64,000 nt of DNA from Linyphia triangularis. Its lineage: Eukaryota > Arthropoda > Arachnida > Araneae > Linyphiidae. Positions within the stretch are counted from its first letter, which is position 1. Each line of letters begins with the position of its first letter. Below the pieces are notes generated by a model, which had not been told where the DNA came from, ran no database searches, and saw nothing but the letters and a program-made list of their open reading frames with translations. The stretch lies in the NCBI GenBank assembly GCA_963978545.1, contig OZ021722.1, positions 36,969,365 to 37,033,364 on the forward strand. Direction: 5' to 3'. The position numbers and the translations under genes were made by a program. Positions 34,399-46,595 of this stretch are shown here, piece by piece.

Positions 34399-37300
34399 AA
34401 CTCCCGATACGATGTTCAAATTTGGCATGAGGGTTAATGGCGGCCATGATGGGACCTGCGGTTAAGGTTTCTATCAAATTCGCGCATGCGCTTAAGGTAC
34501 CTGGCTCTAACGATTTTGATAAAAATCTATGTGTTATGCCTCTTATGGTGTTCTAAACATCTCCACCTCCAAAATTCACGTAAAAATGTTTTAATGGCGA
34601 TTTTGATTCCTAAATTTATCATATTTGCTTCTATTTTTATTTATATTTCTAGACTTTAAATTTTTGCTTTTTATAGAAACATTAATTAATTAATAACATA
34701 ATTTCATACTTCTAATTCTAGTCTGGAAAGTAAACTATATTTCCAGAAACAAGTATATATACGATAGTGATTTTAAAAAACAATATCTAATCGAGCTTGT
34801 TAACCAATCATGTAAATGCTTCCCAAATTCCAAATTATTTACTGATGTAAAAAATTGCATAAAAGAACACGAAAAAGTTACTCAAAAGCATTAATTTTTT
34901 CTTTTGAATTCTGGAACAACTATTTTGGTTCTATCCAATTTAATGGGACTTACTTCCTACCTTCAGAAATGTTAAAAAATATAATAAAAATATCACTCTG
35001 GCTAGGGAACAGGTAATAATTCGTTAATGTGCATTTCTAGCAGAATGATTTCGATTCATATTTTCAGCTACTACATAAAAAACAGAAAAACTCACCTTTG
35101 TAAATATTGTTCCGTTGGATGACAAAAACACATCTCACATCATGTTCTACTCATTTTTTAAATAAGTAAGCATCATAATGGCCGATGTCGGAAGAAAAAG
35201 AAAAAACTTAATCCCACTACTTTAACATCATCATCCCAGGAAGTGAATTTGAGAAAACATTTTTAAGTAAATGTTTATTTACCCATTCCAATGATGGCTT
35301 CTTTAAATTATTCTCTATTAAAAAGACTGGATAGTTTCTTGAATAAAACGTGGAAGAGCATCATTTCTGAGTTTTTTTCGGCATTCGGAGTCCTTTATTG
35401 TTCTTTAATGGTACTTTGGGTGACAAAAACAGATGCCAAATTCAGATTACATACTCGTCACATGTGTCTAAAGCAGATTCTTTGTTAGTGTTAGAAAAAT
35501 TTGAACTTGAGGGGTCAGTTACAAATTGTGATATAGGATGAGATACACTTTGGGTTAAAAACATGACTAGGTGTGTAAGCGAGTTGCATTTTTTAAACTA
35601 TTGTTTAATCAATTACTATTTTTAACAGTGAATATGGATTTCTTACTAAATAAACTGGTTTAATAGCTTTGTGATTGCTTTAACAAATGTCTTAAATGGT
35701 TTTGGGTTAGTAAAACTTTCAAGGCTTTATTTATAATGATATTTGTAAAAGCATTCCAAATTTACTAACTTATAAAGTACTGTTATACTTATTTTGTGTG
35801 GATTTTAACTAGTTTTCTTCAAATTAACTTCTACTATTTTGCAAGAAAAATGTATAAATTTGCCGATTTTGTTTACACTAGCTTTCCGCAAAATTTTCAA
35901 ATTTTTATCATATAAAACAAGAAACATTGTTAATTGTTTTATTATGCAAAAATAATTTTATAATTAATTATCAATAAAATATACTAATAACTAATAAAAA
36001 GCAAAAACTTAAACATTTAAAAACTAGAACTAGTGGGTGACAGAAGATACAATGTAATATATTTATTTATTTATTATTTATTTTTCTTAAAATTATATTT
36101 TATCAATAATCAATATTTAAAAATAAGTTTAATTTAAAAGAAATTATTTTATTAAAAGCAAGTCATTTACCATGTCTATTGAATAAGCAAAGTCAAACTT
36201 TTGTACCTGTGAAATCATCTATGTAGTAGTTTGTAAGAATATATTTTCTACTTCACGAAAGTAAATATGTATTTAAAAATAAATAAATATTATATTTAGG
36301 TAAACAGTTTTGGTGGGGTCGGAGAGAGGAGTTTATACTAGAAGATTTCGATCTCGTATTCTTCTAGATGCTCAAAATTACGAGACGTATATGGCTGTGT
36401 TAATCTTTTTATAAGTGGCAGAAACAGGCAGTCAGAAGTTTCAAACAAAACAGTTATATAATATTTTTTATTTGCTTGCAATAAAAGTTAAAAATATCTG
36501 TATTGTACAAAAATATATGTAAAGTCACTTTCTATTTATCTAAAATTTTACTTTCATTCACTTTCTCAGAAAAAAAAAGAAGAAAAAAAAAGGGGGGGGG
36601 GGGAGAAAGGGAAGGAAAAAAAATCATATAAATAATATTTTATAAAAAAATATATTTCTGGGAACAATGTTTATCCATTAATTTCTAAGCGACGTTAAAA
36701 ATAAAATTTGCATTTGTTTAAAAAAAGTAACTGAGCGTCCATTCTTGAGAAAATGCATTTGCTTCGCTTCTGAAAATACATATTGATGCAACATTTAAAA
36801 AGAAGTCCCATATTTACATTCTAAAACTTTTTAAAAAATTTAAATAAACTTTAAATATTAACTTTTCTTTTTAAGAAAAAGAATTTTAACATCCATAAAA
36901 GGAATATTTTTACGATGCATCTTTTGAGATACGCCACTTTTAGAAAATCCTTGTTCCAGAGTAGAAAACCGGATTGACGAACTGAATGTCGAAATCCAAG
37001 CTGATCGCATTTATGCCTCTAATGTGATTTCATGCTTTGGAAAAGATTCTTACCGGTCCCTCAGGTCAAGTGACGAAGTTCTATTTCGAAAGATAGTTTC
37101 CGGTATCTTCTCCTCTAACAAGAAACCAGCCCCTCTCGCTACAAGCTCCTCATTATCAAGAGAGAAGGACTCTCTTGCAGTGATGGCTTTTTTATATGGC
37201 CTGTCCCGATCCTCCGACATCAACTACCGAAAAATTGAGAATCTCTAAGAAAGCGAAAAAAAAAGGATAAAAACTCAAGAAAAACTCATGCCCCCATTTA

Positions 37301-39504
37301 TTTGGCAAACCCATTACTTCCAGAGAAGGATTTTTACAAGGGACAAAAAGAGTGTAAATAAATTACCCAAATAAGTACAGTATTAAGGTGAATCTTCTAG
37401 AAACGACCAGATTTGTTATCCTCACGGTAAATGTGTTTTGCACGGGGGGATGTATGGCGAAATTAAAAAGCAGCTCTTCGGAGGTCCATAATTATTTTAA
37501 TGGTTACAGATGTTTGGTAGATAGAGAATGGTGTTGGAATTGAGGATTTATCTTTTGATGTATTTTTAATGAAAAGATTTGATATTCGTAGACGTGAATA
37601 TCTTGAAAATGATCTGATCAATAAAGTTTAATTCTTGTGCAGATTGAGGATCAGAATTTGTCCTTGTAATCTTGTTAGAAGTATAAAGGCTAAAGTTGTT
37701 TATATATAACGTATACTTTGCGAGATCATTATTATCATATATATATGGGACTTTTTCACAATTTTTAAAAATTACATTACTTTAGTTTTTCAATTAATAA
37801 TCAACTACTCATAGCTTTATTATAAATAGTTATTTCAAATAACTACATTCTCGTTGGGTGTAAAAGAATCAGATATTGTTCTACCTATTACAAAATAGAA
37901 AATGTATTTATAAAAATTATTTCTTCAAACAATTAGAATTAATTATTTGCACTTCTTCGTAATACAGCAATTTAGGTTTAAAAACAAAGGCTATTTAAAA
38001 CAAATAATATCATAATCAGTACCATGTAAAAGTTTTCCTTTCAAACATGATCTGTTTTGTTTTTAAAATTCAATACAAAATGCTTTTATAGTAAATGTAT
38101 TATCAACATTAAAATCCCATTTTAAACCAAAGAAAATTTACTTAAAATTACACCGAATAAGCTCTATATTAAACAAAAAAATTCTTTGAAATTCATAACA
38201 ACATTTGTCCCAGATGAAATTCATAATAGCATTTTTACCAGTTCCAGTTTATCAAAAATTCGCAACACAGTATAGATCTTTGAAACATTATATCAGAATT
38301 AAGCACGATTTATTCGTACGAACCCAAAAACAAAATTGAAATCTACTTTCGTATTGATCTTAGGCAGACACAACTTTAAATAGATTATTTTCTTGGGCAG
38401 AATGATCGCTTCCAGAAGAAAGTAAAAACCGTCTCGAATCAAGAGTTCGGAAGCGGCCAAGATATAGAAAACAAGGGCAGAAATTGAATTAAGGCCCTTG
38501 CATCAACCTAAGAATTCTGTATCCTCCCCAGTTTGTAGCTCCTTTGCTCCAGAGAGATTAGCATAGGCAATTCTGTTAAACCTCTTGAGAATTGAGTCTA
38601 GTTATTCTTGTATTTCTTCTCGGGGAGGGGGGGGAGACAGAGAGGGAGAGAGTTTCGAATAAATGCTACTCATTTTATTTGTACGAAGTGAATTTGTGTC
38701 GTTAGGTTAGTTGTTTTTAAGTTCTATAGCTATCAGAGACGGCGGGAGATGTTTTTAAAATAATGTAGTGATATTTTGTTTATTCAAAGCATAATTTTAA
38801 CGCTATTTATTTATTTCAAAGTATATGCTTGCCAGTTTTATATTAATTTATGAATTGTTCTTATCCTTAAAATAGTCTTTTTTTTGGTGTTTTTTTTTTT
38901 ATTAATTGGTTTAGGTTCCAATACAAGATGAGTAGAAAAAAATCATTAACTCATTTTTCATTCTCGAATCATTCATTATAATTAAACTTTTCTAAAATGT
39001 TATGATATTGTTTAAATAAAAGCATGTTACTTACTGTAGTAACTGTATATATAAACCAATAAATCTCGCCTTCATATAAAATCGATCTAAATGTATGTAT
39101 TATGTCATTTTGATGTCACAAATTAATAAAATACAATTTATTTTAAATTAAGCAAACGAAACAGACAGACGTATTTATCTTCTGTTTTCATCTCAATTCA
39201 CGCTATACGTTTTAATCTCTTGCTTTTAGTTGCTCCATTAGGTTCAAAAAATGAATATCCAATTTAAAAAATGAATTACAATAACAGGAACAAATATAAA
39301 TGCAGCGCTTAATGAACTGTGCTTAAGAAAACAATAAATTTTCAGTCAGCCCAGTACATATTGTAATAGAAGCTGCTTTCCTATCACTTAACGTTATTTT
39401 ATTTATTTTTCAAATATCCCGGTCTGTTTCAGCAAACATGTGTACTAACCGTCGTTGACAGTAACAATCATAATAAAAATACATTTACTATCCTAAGAAG
39501 ATAA
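34394..39504. other. A+T-rich non-coding stretch
   Basis: No gene is supported. A purine tract of A and G runs lies at 36570-36628. A G+C-elevated patch with a 74-codon plus-strand frame is at about 36950-37290. A GA-rich tract is at 38615-38655. Confidence 0.5.
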
Positions 39505-39607
39505 TTGGTTTTAAATATACAACTTTTACTGTATGGTTGATTTGGCGCTCCAAAATTTTAATTTTTGGTTTTAAATATACAACTTTCACTGAATGATTGA
39601 TTTGGCG
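39505..39607. repeat. 60-bp tandem duplication (about 1.7 copies)
   Basis: The segment beginning ttggttttaaatatacaact at 39505 recurs at 39565 and continues through a tgatttggcg phrase. The copies differ at a few bases. Confidence 0.85.
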
Positions 39608-42190
39608 TGATCAACATTCTTGTGGGGAATTCAGACGTTTACTTTCGGTACAAAACCACATTTTGAAACCAAATGAATTGTTTAAAAAAAATATTTTTTC
39701 TAATAGGAATATATGGTAAAAATACTTAAAAGATTTTTCTAAGAAAAAATTACCATAGGAAAATGTTCCCTTTTGTCAATTTTTCTTTTTCTTATTTACT
39801 TATATATAGGATAGTCTTAAAAGTAAATTGCAGAAATATATAGCAATTATAGCAACTTATCAACATACTTGCAAACAAACTTGCACCGAAAAAATTATTC
39901 CTCAACTGAACAAGTGTTTTATTAAAATCTTCCGTAAGTAGAGACTTTGGCACACTAGGAAACCATGCTATCTTGAACAACTAGAATACTTCATAAATCA
40001 TCATGCGGATTTTTGCCCTGTTGCTTCAATTAGCCTCCAAAGTTCATTCTGCTCAAAAAAATTGATTCATTTGGTTGATTGAATTCTCTATTTTATATTC
40101 ATTATTTTCTCAATGGAGTTAGCTGAACTAGTATCTTTGTGTTTAATCTTAGTACTTATACTCAACTGGTCTTAGTAATGTATTCTAGATTTGTTCGTAA
40201 ATAAAGATACTTCTTTAAACTATTGTATCAAATAATAATTTTTTATTAAGTCTGGTTATACATGAACAATTTCTTGGACTGGTTAAAATATTAAATTTGA
40301 ATTGTTCCTAATGGTATATTATTAATCGCTCATTTCTTTTAACTCAACTAAATTAAAGTAACAAGCTTCTCCTTTCCCCCCCCCCCCTCTTTTCGCCAAA
40401 CAGATAATTTTTTTTTAAAAAAACAGCAACATTTTTTAGTCATATTCTTTGAAAATTGATCTTCTCCATTTTCTTTTTAAAAGAGTAAAAATACAAAATT
40501 AGCATTTTCCCCTTTTCTTAGAGGCCTAATCTTAAATCGATTACTACACTATCGCGAGTTGCGCATAATCCAAAGAGAATAAAAGGATATAGGAAACCTT
40601 TTAACGAGAAAACAAGCAACGTCCTTTTATAACGCTACAAGATCCTTTACTATTTTGTTCTCTCGCATTGTTATGCACTCAGGGTTAGCTTTAAATAATC
40701 CATCCCCTAGATACCATATATTTTTTCAGCCGGGAACTTTTAAAAACTGCTGTTGCGAGAGTATTTGTCTCTTTATCTACGAAATTTAAAATTTGTAAAA
40801 GGCATATCCTTATGGCTGTCTTCTAAGACGATCGTGTATTTTTCAAGGAAACACTGGGAGTGTGTTTCAATAGAAAGCAATTTTAAAAGGATTTTTGTTT
40901 TGTTTTCTTTTTAAGTTATTGTTAAAGAAAAAAGTACAAAGAAGTTTTTTTTATGAAATAAATTGAAAACATAACTTTCAAATCAGTCGCCTTGTTGCAT
41001 CTCCCAACAATGTGTAAAATATTTTTTTTTTTTATATTTTTTTTTTTTTTAATCGTTTAAAAGTGTAACATTACAAAGTGGCTACTTTCCGTATTAATGT
41101 GATAATATGTAATTTTATTTTAAATCATTTTAAGATAAAAACACGTTTAAAACGTAAACTTAAAAAAAAATCAAATGCTTAAAATTTATTATCCTCTAAA
41201 ATGTTGATGTTATTGTACTTTTTGAAATAATCTTGAACATAATGTTATTTATAAAAATGCTCTTCGGCTCAGTTTCAGAAACGGCAATCCATATTTAATT
41301 ATTGTTTAATTATTAAATGATTCTATAAAAGAAATATGTAATTTTTAAGAAGTCCTACACATGTTTGTTCTTAAAATCTTGCATTTTTATCTTAAGTATA
41401 AGAATACATGTATGATATTAGGTTGCGTTGATGTTGATACCACTTGACTTGCTCAAAAGCTCATTGCCTTACATATCACTAAATAAAATTTTAGTAATTT
41501 AAATAACATAAAGTCTGTTTTATAGGTAACTGAATTTTTTTTAATGTTATAACTTTCCTGTCAATGGTCGAGTGAAAATGTTCATTAATATCACAACAGT
41601 CTTTTGTGAATATTTAAGACATTAAAAAAATTTAATTGGAGCAGTATGTATTCATACTTAAATTTTGCTTAGTGAGAAAAGTTGTAATTTTATCTCATAC
41701 TTTAAAAGAAAAATATTCAGTTAAATAAATCAATGCTTGAATCTGTAAATAGTATTTTTTTTTTATTTTACAAAAATAAAATTGAATTGTTATTTATTTA
41801 TTTTAACATACTATAAACTTTTTATTCGTAATAAAAAAAGAATTCAAAACAAATGCTAATGCTTTCGTATACATTTAAAACAGTACGCCACTAAGTTGAA
41901 TATAAAGAGCTGAAAGCATTTTTTAAGAATGCAAATTATTTTACGAGTTTTATTTTTAGTCTATTGTGGTCTTAAAGATTTGAATAATCTTTCTTGTAAA
42001 AACTTGTCTGCACACAAAATTAAAACTCTTAAGAAATTTCCCAAACCTTCAAAAACACGTGCTCTCTCAGCAACTATTACAGGAAAATGTCCCTTACAGA
42101 CACGGAGTTACTAAAACATAAACCCATCCAAAAAAATCCTCCAAAAAATAAGCTCTGTAATAACTCTTTCTTTTCCATTCACTAGAGTAC

Positions 42191-42195
<5 letters not shown>
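39608..42195. other. A+T-rich non-coding stretch
   Basis: Holds a C run at about 40377-40387, a long T tract near 41022-41051, and no gene I can support. Confidence 0.55.

Positions 42196-42234
<39 letters not shown>
42196..42234. repeat. Poly(A) tract, 39 bases
   Basis: An uninterrupted A run preceded by agagtacatatt (42184-42195) and followed, after CCGCC, by the similar agagtacaaat (42240-42250). Confidence 0.95.
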
Positions 42235-42236
<2 letters not shown>

Positions 42237-42867
42237 GCCAGAGTACAAATAAAAATTCGCTTTGCAAAAATTAACCGACTTGTTGTTCATCTTATGCTCG
42301 ACTAGGGGGAAGGAAAAAAATGGAACAAAGCTTATAAATAATACATTAGGGCATCGCCGTAGCTCATTTTTTTATATTATTTGTACCCCTTTTTTTCATT
42401 TTGTTTAATATCGCCATCGTCGAATTTATGAAAAGAAAAAAAATGGCGCCTGGAAAAGAACACGAAGACAAAGGGTAGAGAAAAAATTCTGTGTATCTTC
42501 CTCACGGAAACAGAAAACGCGAACGAATCTCAAGTTACACAGCTCCAAATGAATAATGCATGAATGGAAGAGGTTCCTCAAAACGCGATGTTCCTTATAT
42601 AGCTGAAGGAGGTTAATTATATTCAGGGTCTCGTGGTTGTGGAGGCAGATTTCATTGAACATATTTTTCATTAGAATCTCATGTTTCGCTTTTTTTTCTC
42701 TTCTCTTTGTTCTTTGTGTTAAAGAAAAGCTAACTAACGTAATTAACACGATGTTTGCACATAGATTTCATCTTGTAAGACATCGAAATAAGCAAATAGC
42801 TCGAGCACTAAGATCGATATAGATTGTTTTGCAAACCTTCCCAAGATGATGATGATGATTGGAGTTA

Positions 42868-42898
<31 letters not shown>

Positions 42899-45800
42899 GG
42901 AATTAATCAAGCTTAAAGGGAGTATTTAATTTTAATCTTACAGAAGTACGAACCGTGTTTATTTTTTATGCGTTGTTCTGCGTATTTACGCAGCAATCAA
43001 TATTACAACTTAAAGAAAAATATTACTTGAAATGTTCTTGAAGTATTGAGCGTCGAGGGGTTTGTAAACATAGAAAATCAAACTAAAAAATGAGAAAATG
43101 TATTTCTAACTAAACTAACTCATATATCATTTTTTTTCCAATATTGGTATTGTATGTATGGTACAATATTGTATGAAATTATATTTTCCACCAAGTTCTA
43201 AAGTTAACTGATATTTTAGAAACTCCTATATTCTTTATTATTGCTAATTTTTATTTTTAATACTTTTAAATGAAATGTCTAATTAAAAGCAGATCAAAAA
43301 TTACAAAAGGTAAACTTTCCAGCTATAAAAAGACCCTTTTTTTTATGTCCTTTCTATTGTAAACATGGTACCTTTGTGAATTGAAAGTAATCTATTATAC
43401 CTTTAAATACTTCGAATATCATAAAATCAAGCTTGTTTCCCCCCCCCCCCAAACAAATAAATTTTAGCTACTACATACACAATCAAACGATTTTAAACTT
43501 CTTCAAATTCTTTAGTGTGTTTTAACTTGAAGAATCCAATGTATTTTCATTATACAACATTTGATGGTACAACAAAATAAAAGTGTTTACTAATATATAA
43601 AGTCCTGTATTTTCTCTCACAGTTTTAAGCACAAGTTAAATTAGGGGAAATCAACTTGAACAATAAGTAGAAATACATTTCAAGCTAATCGAGTAATTTA
43701 GAAATACACAAAAATAAATTTAAAAACCCCCAAACTTCGAGTTTTGAAACACGGGCTTTCTGATCATTTGCCTCTAGTTTTACTTACTACGTCAGTGAAT
43801 CTCGTTTCAGCTATCCTCAAATCGATAGAAAATTTTAGTTTTCGAATGTCTTTTAGAATTGAAAGTTTGGGAAATTTTATAATATTTTATTCATGTTTAT
43901 AGCATTAAAAATTGAATACTATTTTTTCCTGTCTCTCTTATAATTATATAATACTGATAATGCCATTACTTGTTAATTAAACAATTTTACTTAAGTTAAA
44001 ATAAGTAGGTGAATCTTTTCATTTTTAAGTAGAATTCTCTGTGAATGCATGTTCTTCAAATATAAAAATATTCAGTAAATTACAAAGTGAGTAAAAGATG
44101 AAAAGATATAACGATTTAATATGAGACCTGTGAAGGTTGTGTTACTGCAAAATTAAAAAAAAAAATGTACGTGTAATCAAATGGTCTTTACACATTTTAG
44201 TACATAGGAGACGTGAGATCTTCTCCTATCTTCAGTTAACAAGACCTTTCTCACGATTTTTCTTCAAGTATTCACAGTAGAATGTATTTTGCCGTATTTG
44301 AAGTAATCTTCAAAATGAAAAGCAATGATAAAAAAAATTGTTTTCGGGTCGCTGCAGCTGTCTTCTTTGAATATGTCTTCATCTAAATATTTTAAATTGA
44401 AAAATATAAAAGGCGAAGAATTCATTTTGAAAATATATATGAAGCAAATAGCAGACACTAAGCCAAATATTAGTTATTTAGTTTTATACTATATTTATTT
44501 ACTCACACAAATATAAGTAATAAATTTTAATATTAGCAGTAGTTATGAAATAGTAGTTAAGTAGGTGATTTTACTTTTCCTGCAAAGTACAATGCTTTTC
44601 TTTGTGTTTTACCAATGGTAGCAACTAATTCACTTATTGCCTTAAATGAGCTATCATTTCTCAACTAAATTTTTGAAAAATAAATGTATTTTAGTAAACA
44701 TAATTTGCTTAGGTTTTATAATGAACAATCATGGTATTTATAATGGAAAAAAATCAAGATATATTCTTTAGATTAAAAATTACTTTAAATATTGACTAAA
44801 CACTATGTTGCATATATTTATACAAATAATTAGAAGAAAAAAAAACTTTAGTAAATTCACAAATTCTAATCATAAAATTACAAATGGTTTCTTATTTTAC
44901 TCCATTCAACATTTCGCAGTATGAGCCGACCGTAGTAGCAACCCATTAATCCTGCACCTTACACGGATATCATGTTCATCAACACAATCTCTAACAAGCA
45001 TTGAAATGAAATGAATATCAAAAGACTTTAAATGAAACGTCAATATTGACATATTCATCATACACCCTTTCTTACCATCCACTCATAGTTATTTGAAATG
45101 GGCCCATCACAATCCGCCATTTCCTTTTTAATTTATACTCGACGAAACGAAAGGATTTTCTATTATATATTTCGTAAGAATAGATCCCCTTTTTTTTTTT
45201 TTTTTCATTTCCGTCTCTTTACGGAACATTTGTTATCTGTCAGACATCATCGGAATATTCTTTCATCCATCAGAAGAATTATTTAATAAGATAAGCTCTT
45301 TTCTTTATTATTTTGCTTTCTTCATATCGGTCCGAGTTCTTCGTCGTATAAAGGCAGTCAGGCAAAAGCAATTTCACTTTTCAATAGTCGTTTACATAAT
45401 GCATCACATCGTTTCTGGAGTCCATAATCCGCGTTATGATTCCATGCATTATGCATTGGAACGGCCGAGCTTCTTTTAATTTGTTTTTATGTCGAGGAGA
45501 GAAAGGGTGGTATCTTAATCTTCTTACTTGGTCTTCCTTGTGAGTACGCACAATTTAAATTTGTGCTTAAACACTCCTAAACTATTTTTTTTTTTTAAGA
45601 TATTGATTTTTTATGATTTTCTGGTTGAAATGAAAGTGATTGTGTCGTGTAAGTAACTAAGTAAAAAAAAATGGATATCTTTTATTTATAATTTAATCGC
45701 TTTAGCAGTGATTTTAATTTTTTTATCGTCTTTCATTATGTATACTTCCTTTAAAAATGTAGCTTAAATTTTAGTGACTGATTTAGAGCACTTTTACCAA

Positions 45801-46562
45801 AGTCCTGAAGCAGGACAACGTCAATGTCGCTGGAAAAAAGAGGTGGTGCTGCAAATTTGACTTTTTTAGACAGTTGAAAGGAAAGTCTACAATGCAAAAA
45901 TCTATAAACGTGCAATGAAAACGGATTCCATCGGTGAGAGAAGATTGAATTTTTGTTTTTCGCGAAAATTTTCATTTATCGATTTTAAAGTTAATATATT
46001 CCTCAATGTATAGAATGTCCTCTTTTTAATATAAGTTTTTAGAAACTTTACTTTTATTTCATTCAAGTAACGATATGCTTTGTAAGTAGTGCTCGCATCT
46101 TGGATATGCGATACTCGGCTTTGATCGGGAATGCTAAAACACCTTCAAAAGTAAATTTATAATTACGCTACGCATTGTTTTTCAATAAGTATCTAGCTTA
46201 TAGCCTTTGTACCTTATCTATCTAGTTTTAAGTTCATTCCTATCTAGTTTTTTGCCTTCAATCTAATATTCTAACCTCATGAATTTATTTTGAATATTCT
46301 ACTGTTAGATATGTTCTTTAAGTTACGATGACAACGTCTTTGAGTCTTTGAATGTAACCTGCACTCTCGGTATAATAGTAAAATACAAAGTAAAAACTTC
46401 TAGCGCTTATGATATTTTTACTATAAATATAAAAACATCTACAAAGGTTGTAATATTTTTTATTTCTTTATTTTTGGAAGTTGAGAAAAGTGTTTCATAG
46501 ACGGCAAAAAAATCGTAATCTGATTGCGAAAAGAAGCTAGGTAATTTCTTTCTTCTTCTTCT

Positions 46563-46564
<2 letters not shown>
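42235..46564. other. Non-coding stretch with homopolymers
   Basis: Includes a (GAT)n run at 42845-42859, a T29 tract at 42870-42898, a C run at 43440-43450 and a T tract near 45190-45205. The region 42400-42830 shows frames on both strands (107 and 61 codons) but no recognisable protein. A TATAAAG motif at 45350 is promoter-like in isolation, without a downstream gene. Confidence 0.5.

Positions 46565-46595
<31 letters not shown>
46565..46595. repeat. Poly(T) tract preceded by (CTT)n
   Basis: 31 T after a short (TTC)n run at 46549-46564. Confidence 0.95.

Noticed and set aside
34205..34465. 86-codon plus-strand and 65-codon minus-strand frames with Ser-Leu or Arg-Glu repeats
   Set aside because: Translation of the (CT)n microsatellite. 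No other gene evidence.
36020..36060. Remnant of the 24.9-kb transposon (gtgggtgacagaagata)
   Set aside because: Only about 15 similar bases, with no tip or further homology.
42426..42749. 107-codon minus-strand frame
   Set aside because: Low-complexity ends, an overlapping opposite frame, and no recognisable domain.
45346..45360. Core promoter (TATAAAGG)
   Set aside because: No downstream gene or initiator support, and TATA-like words are frequent in this A+T-rich window.
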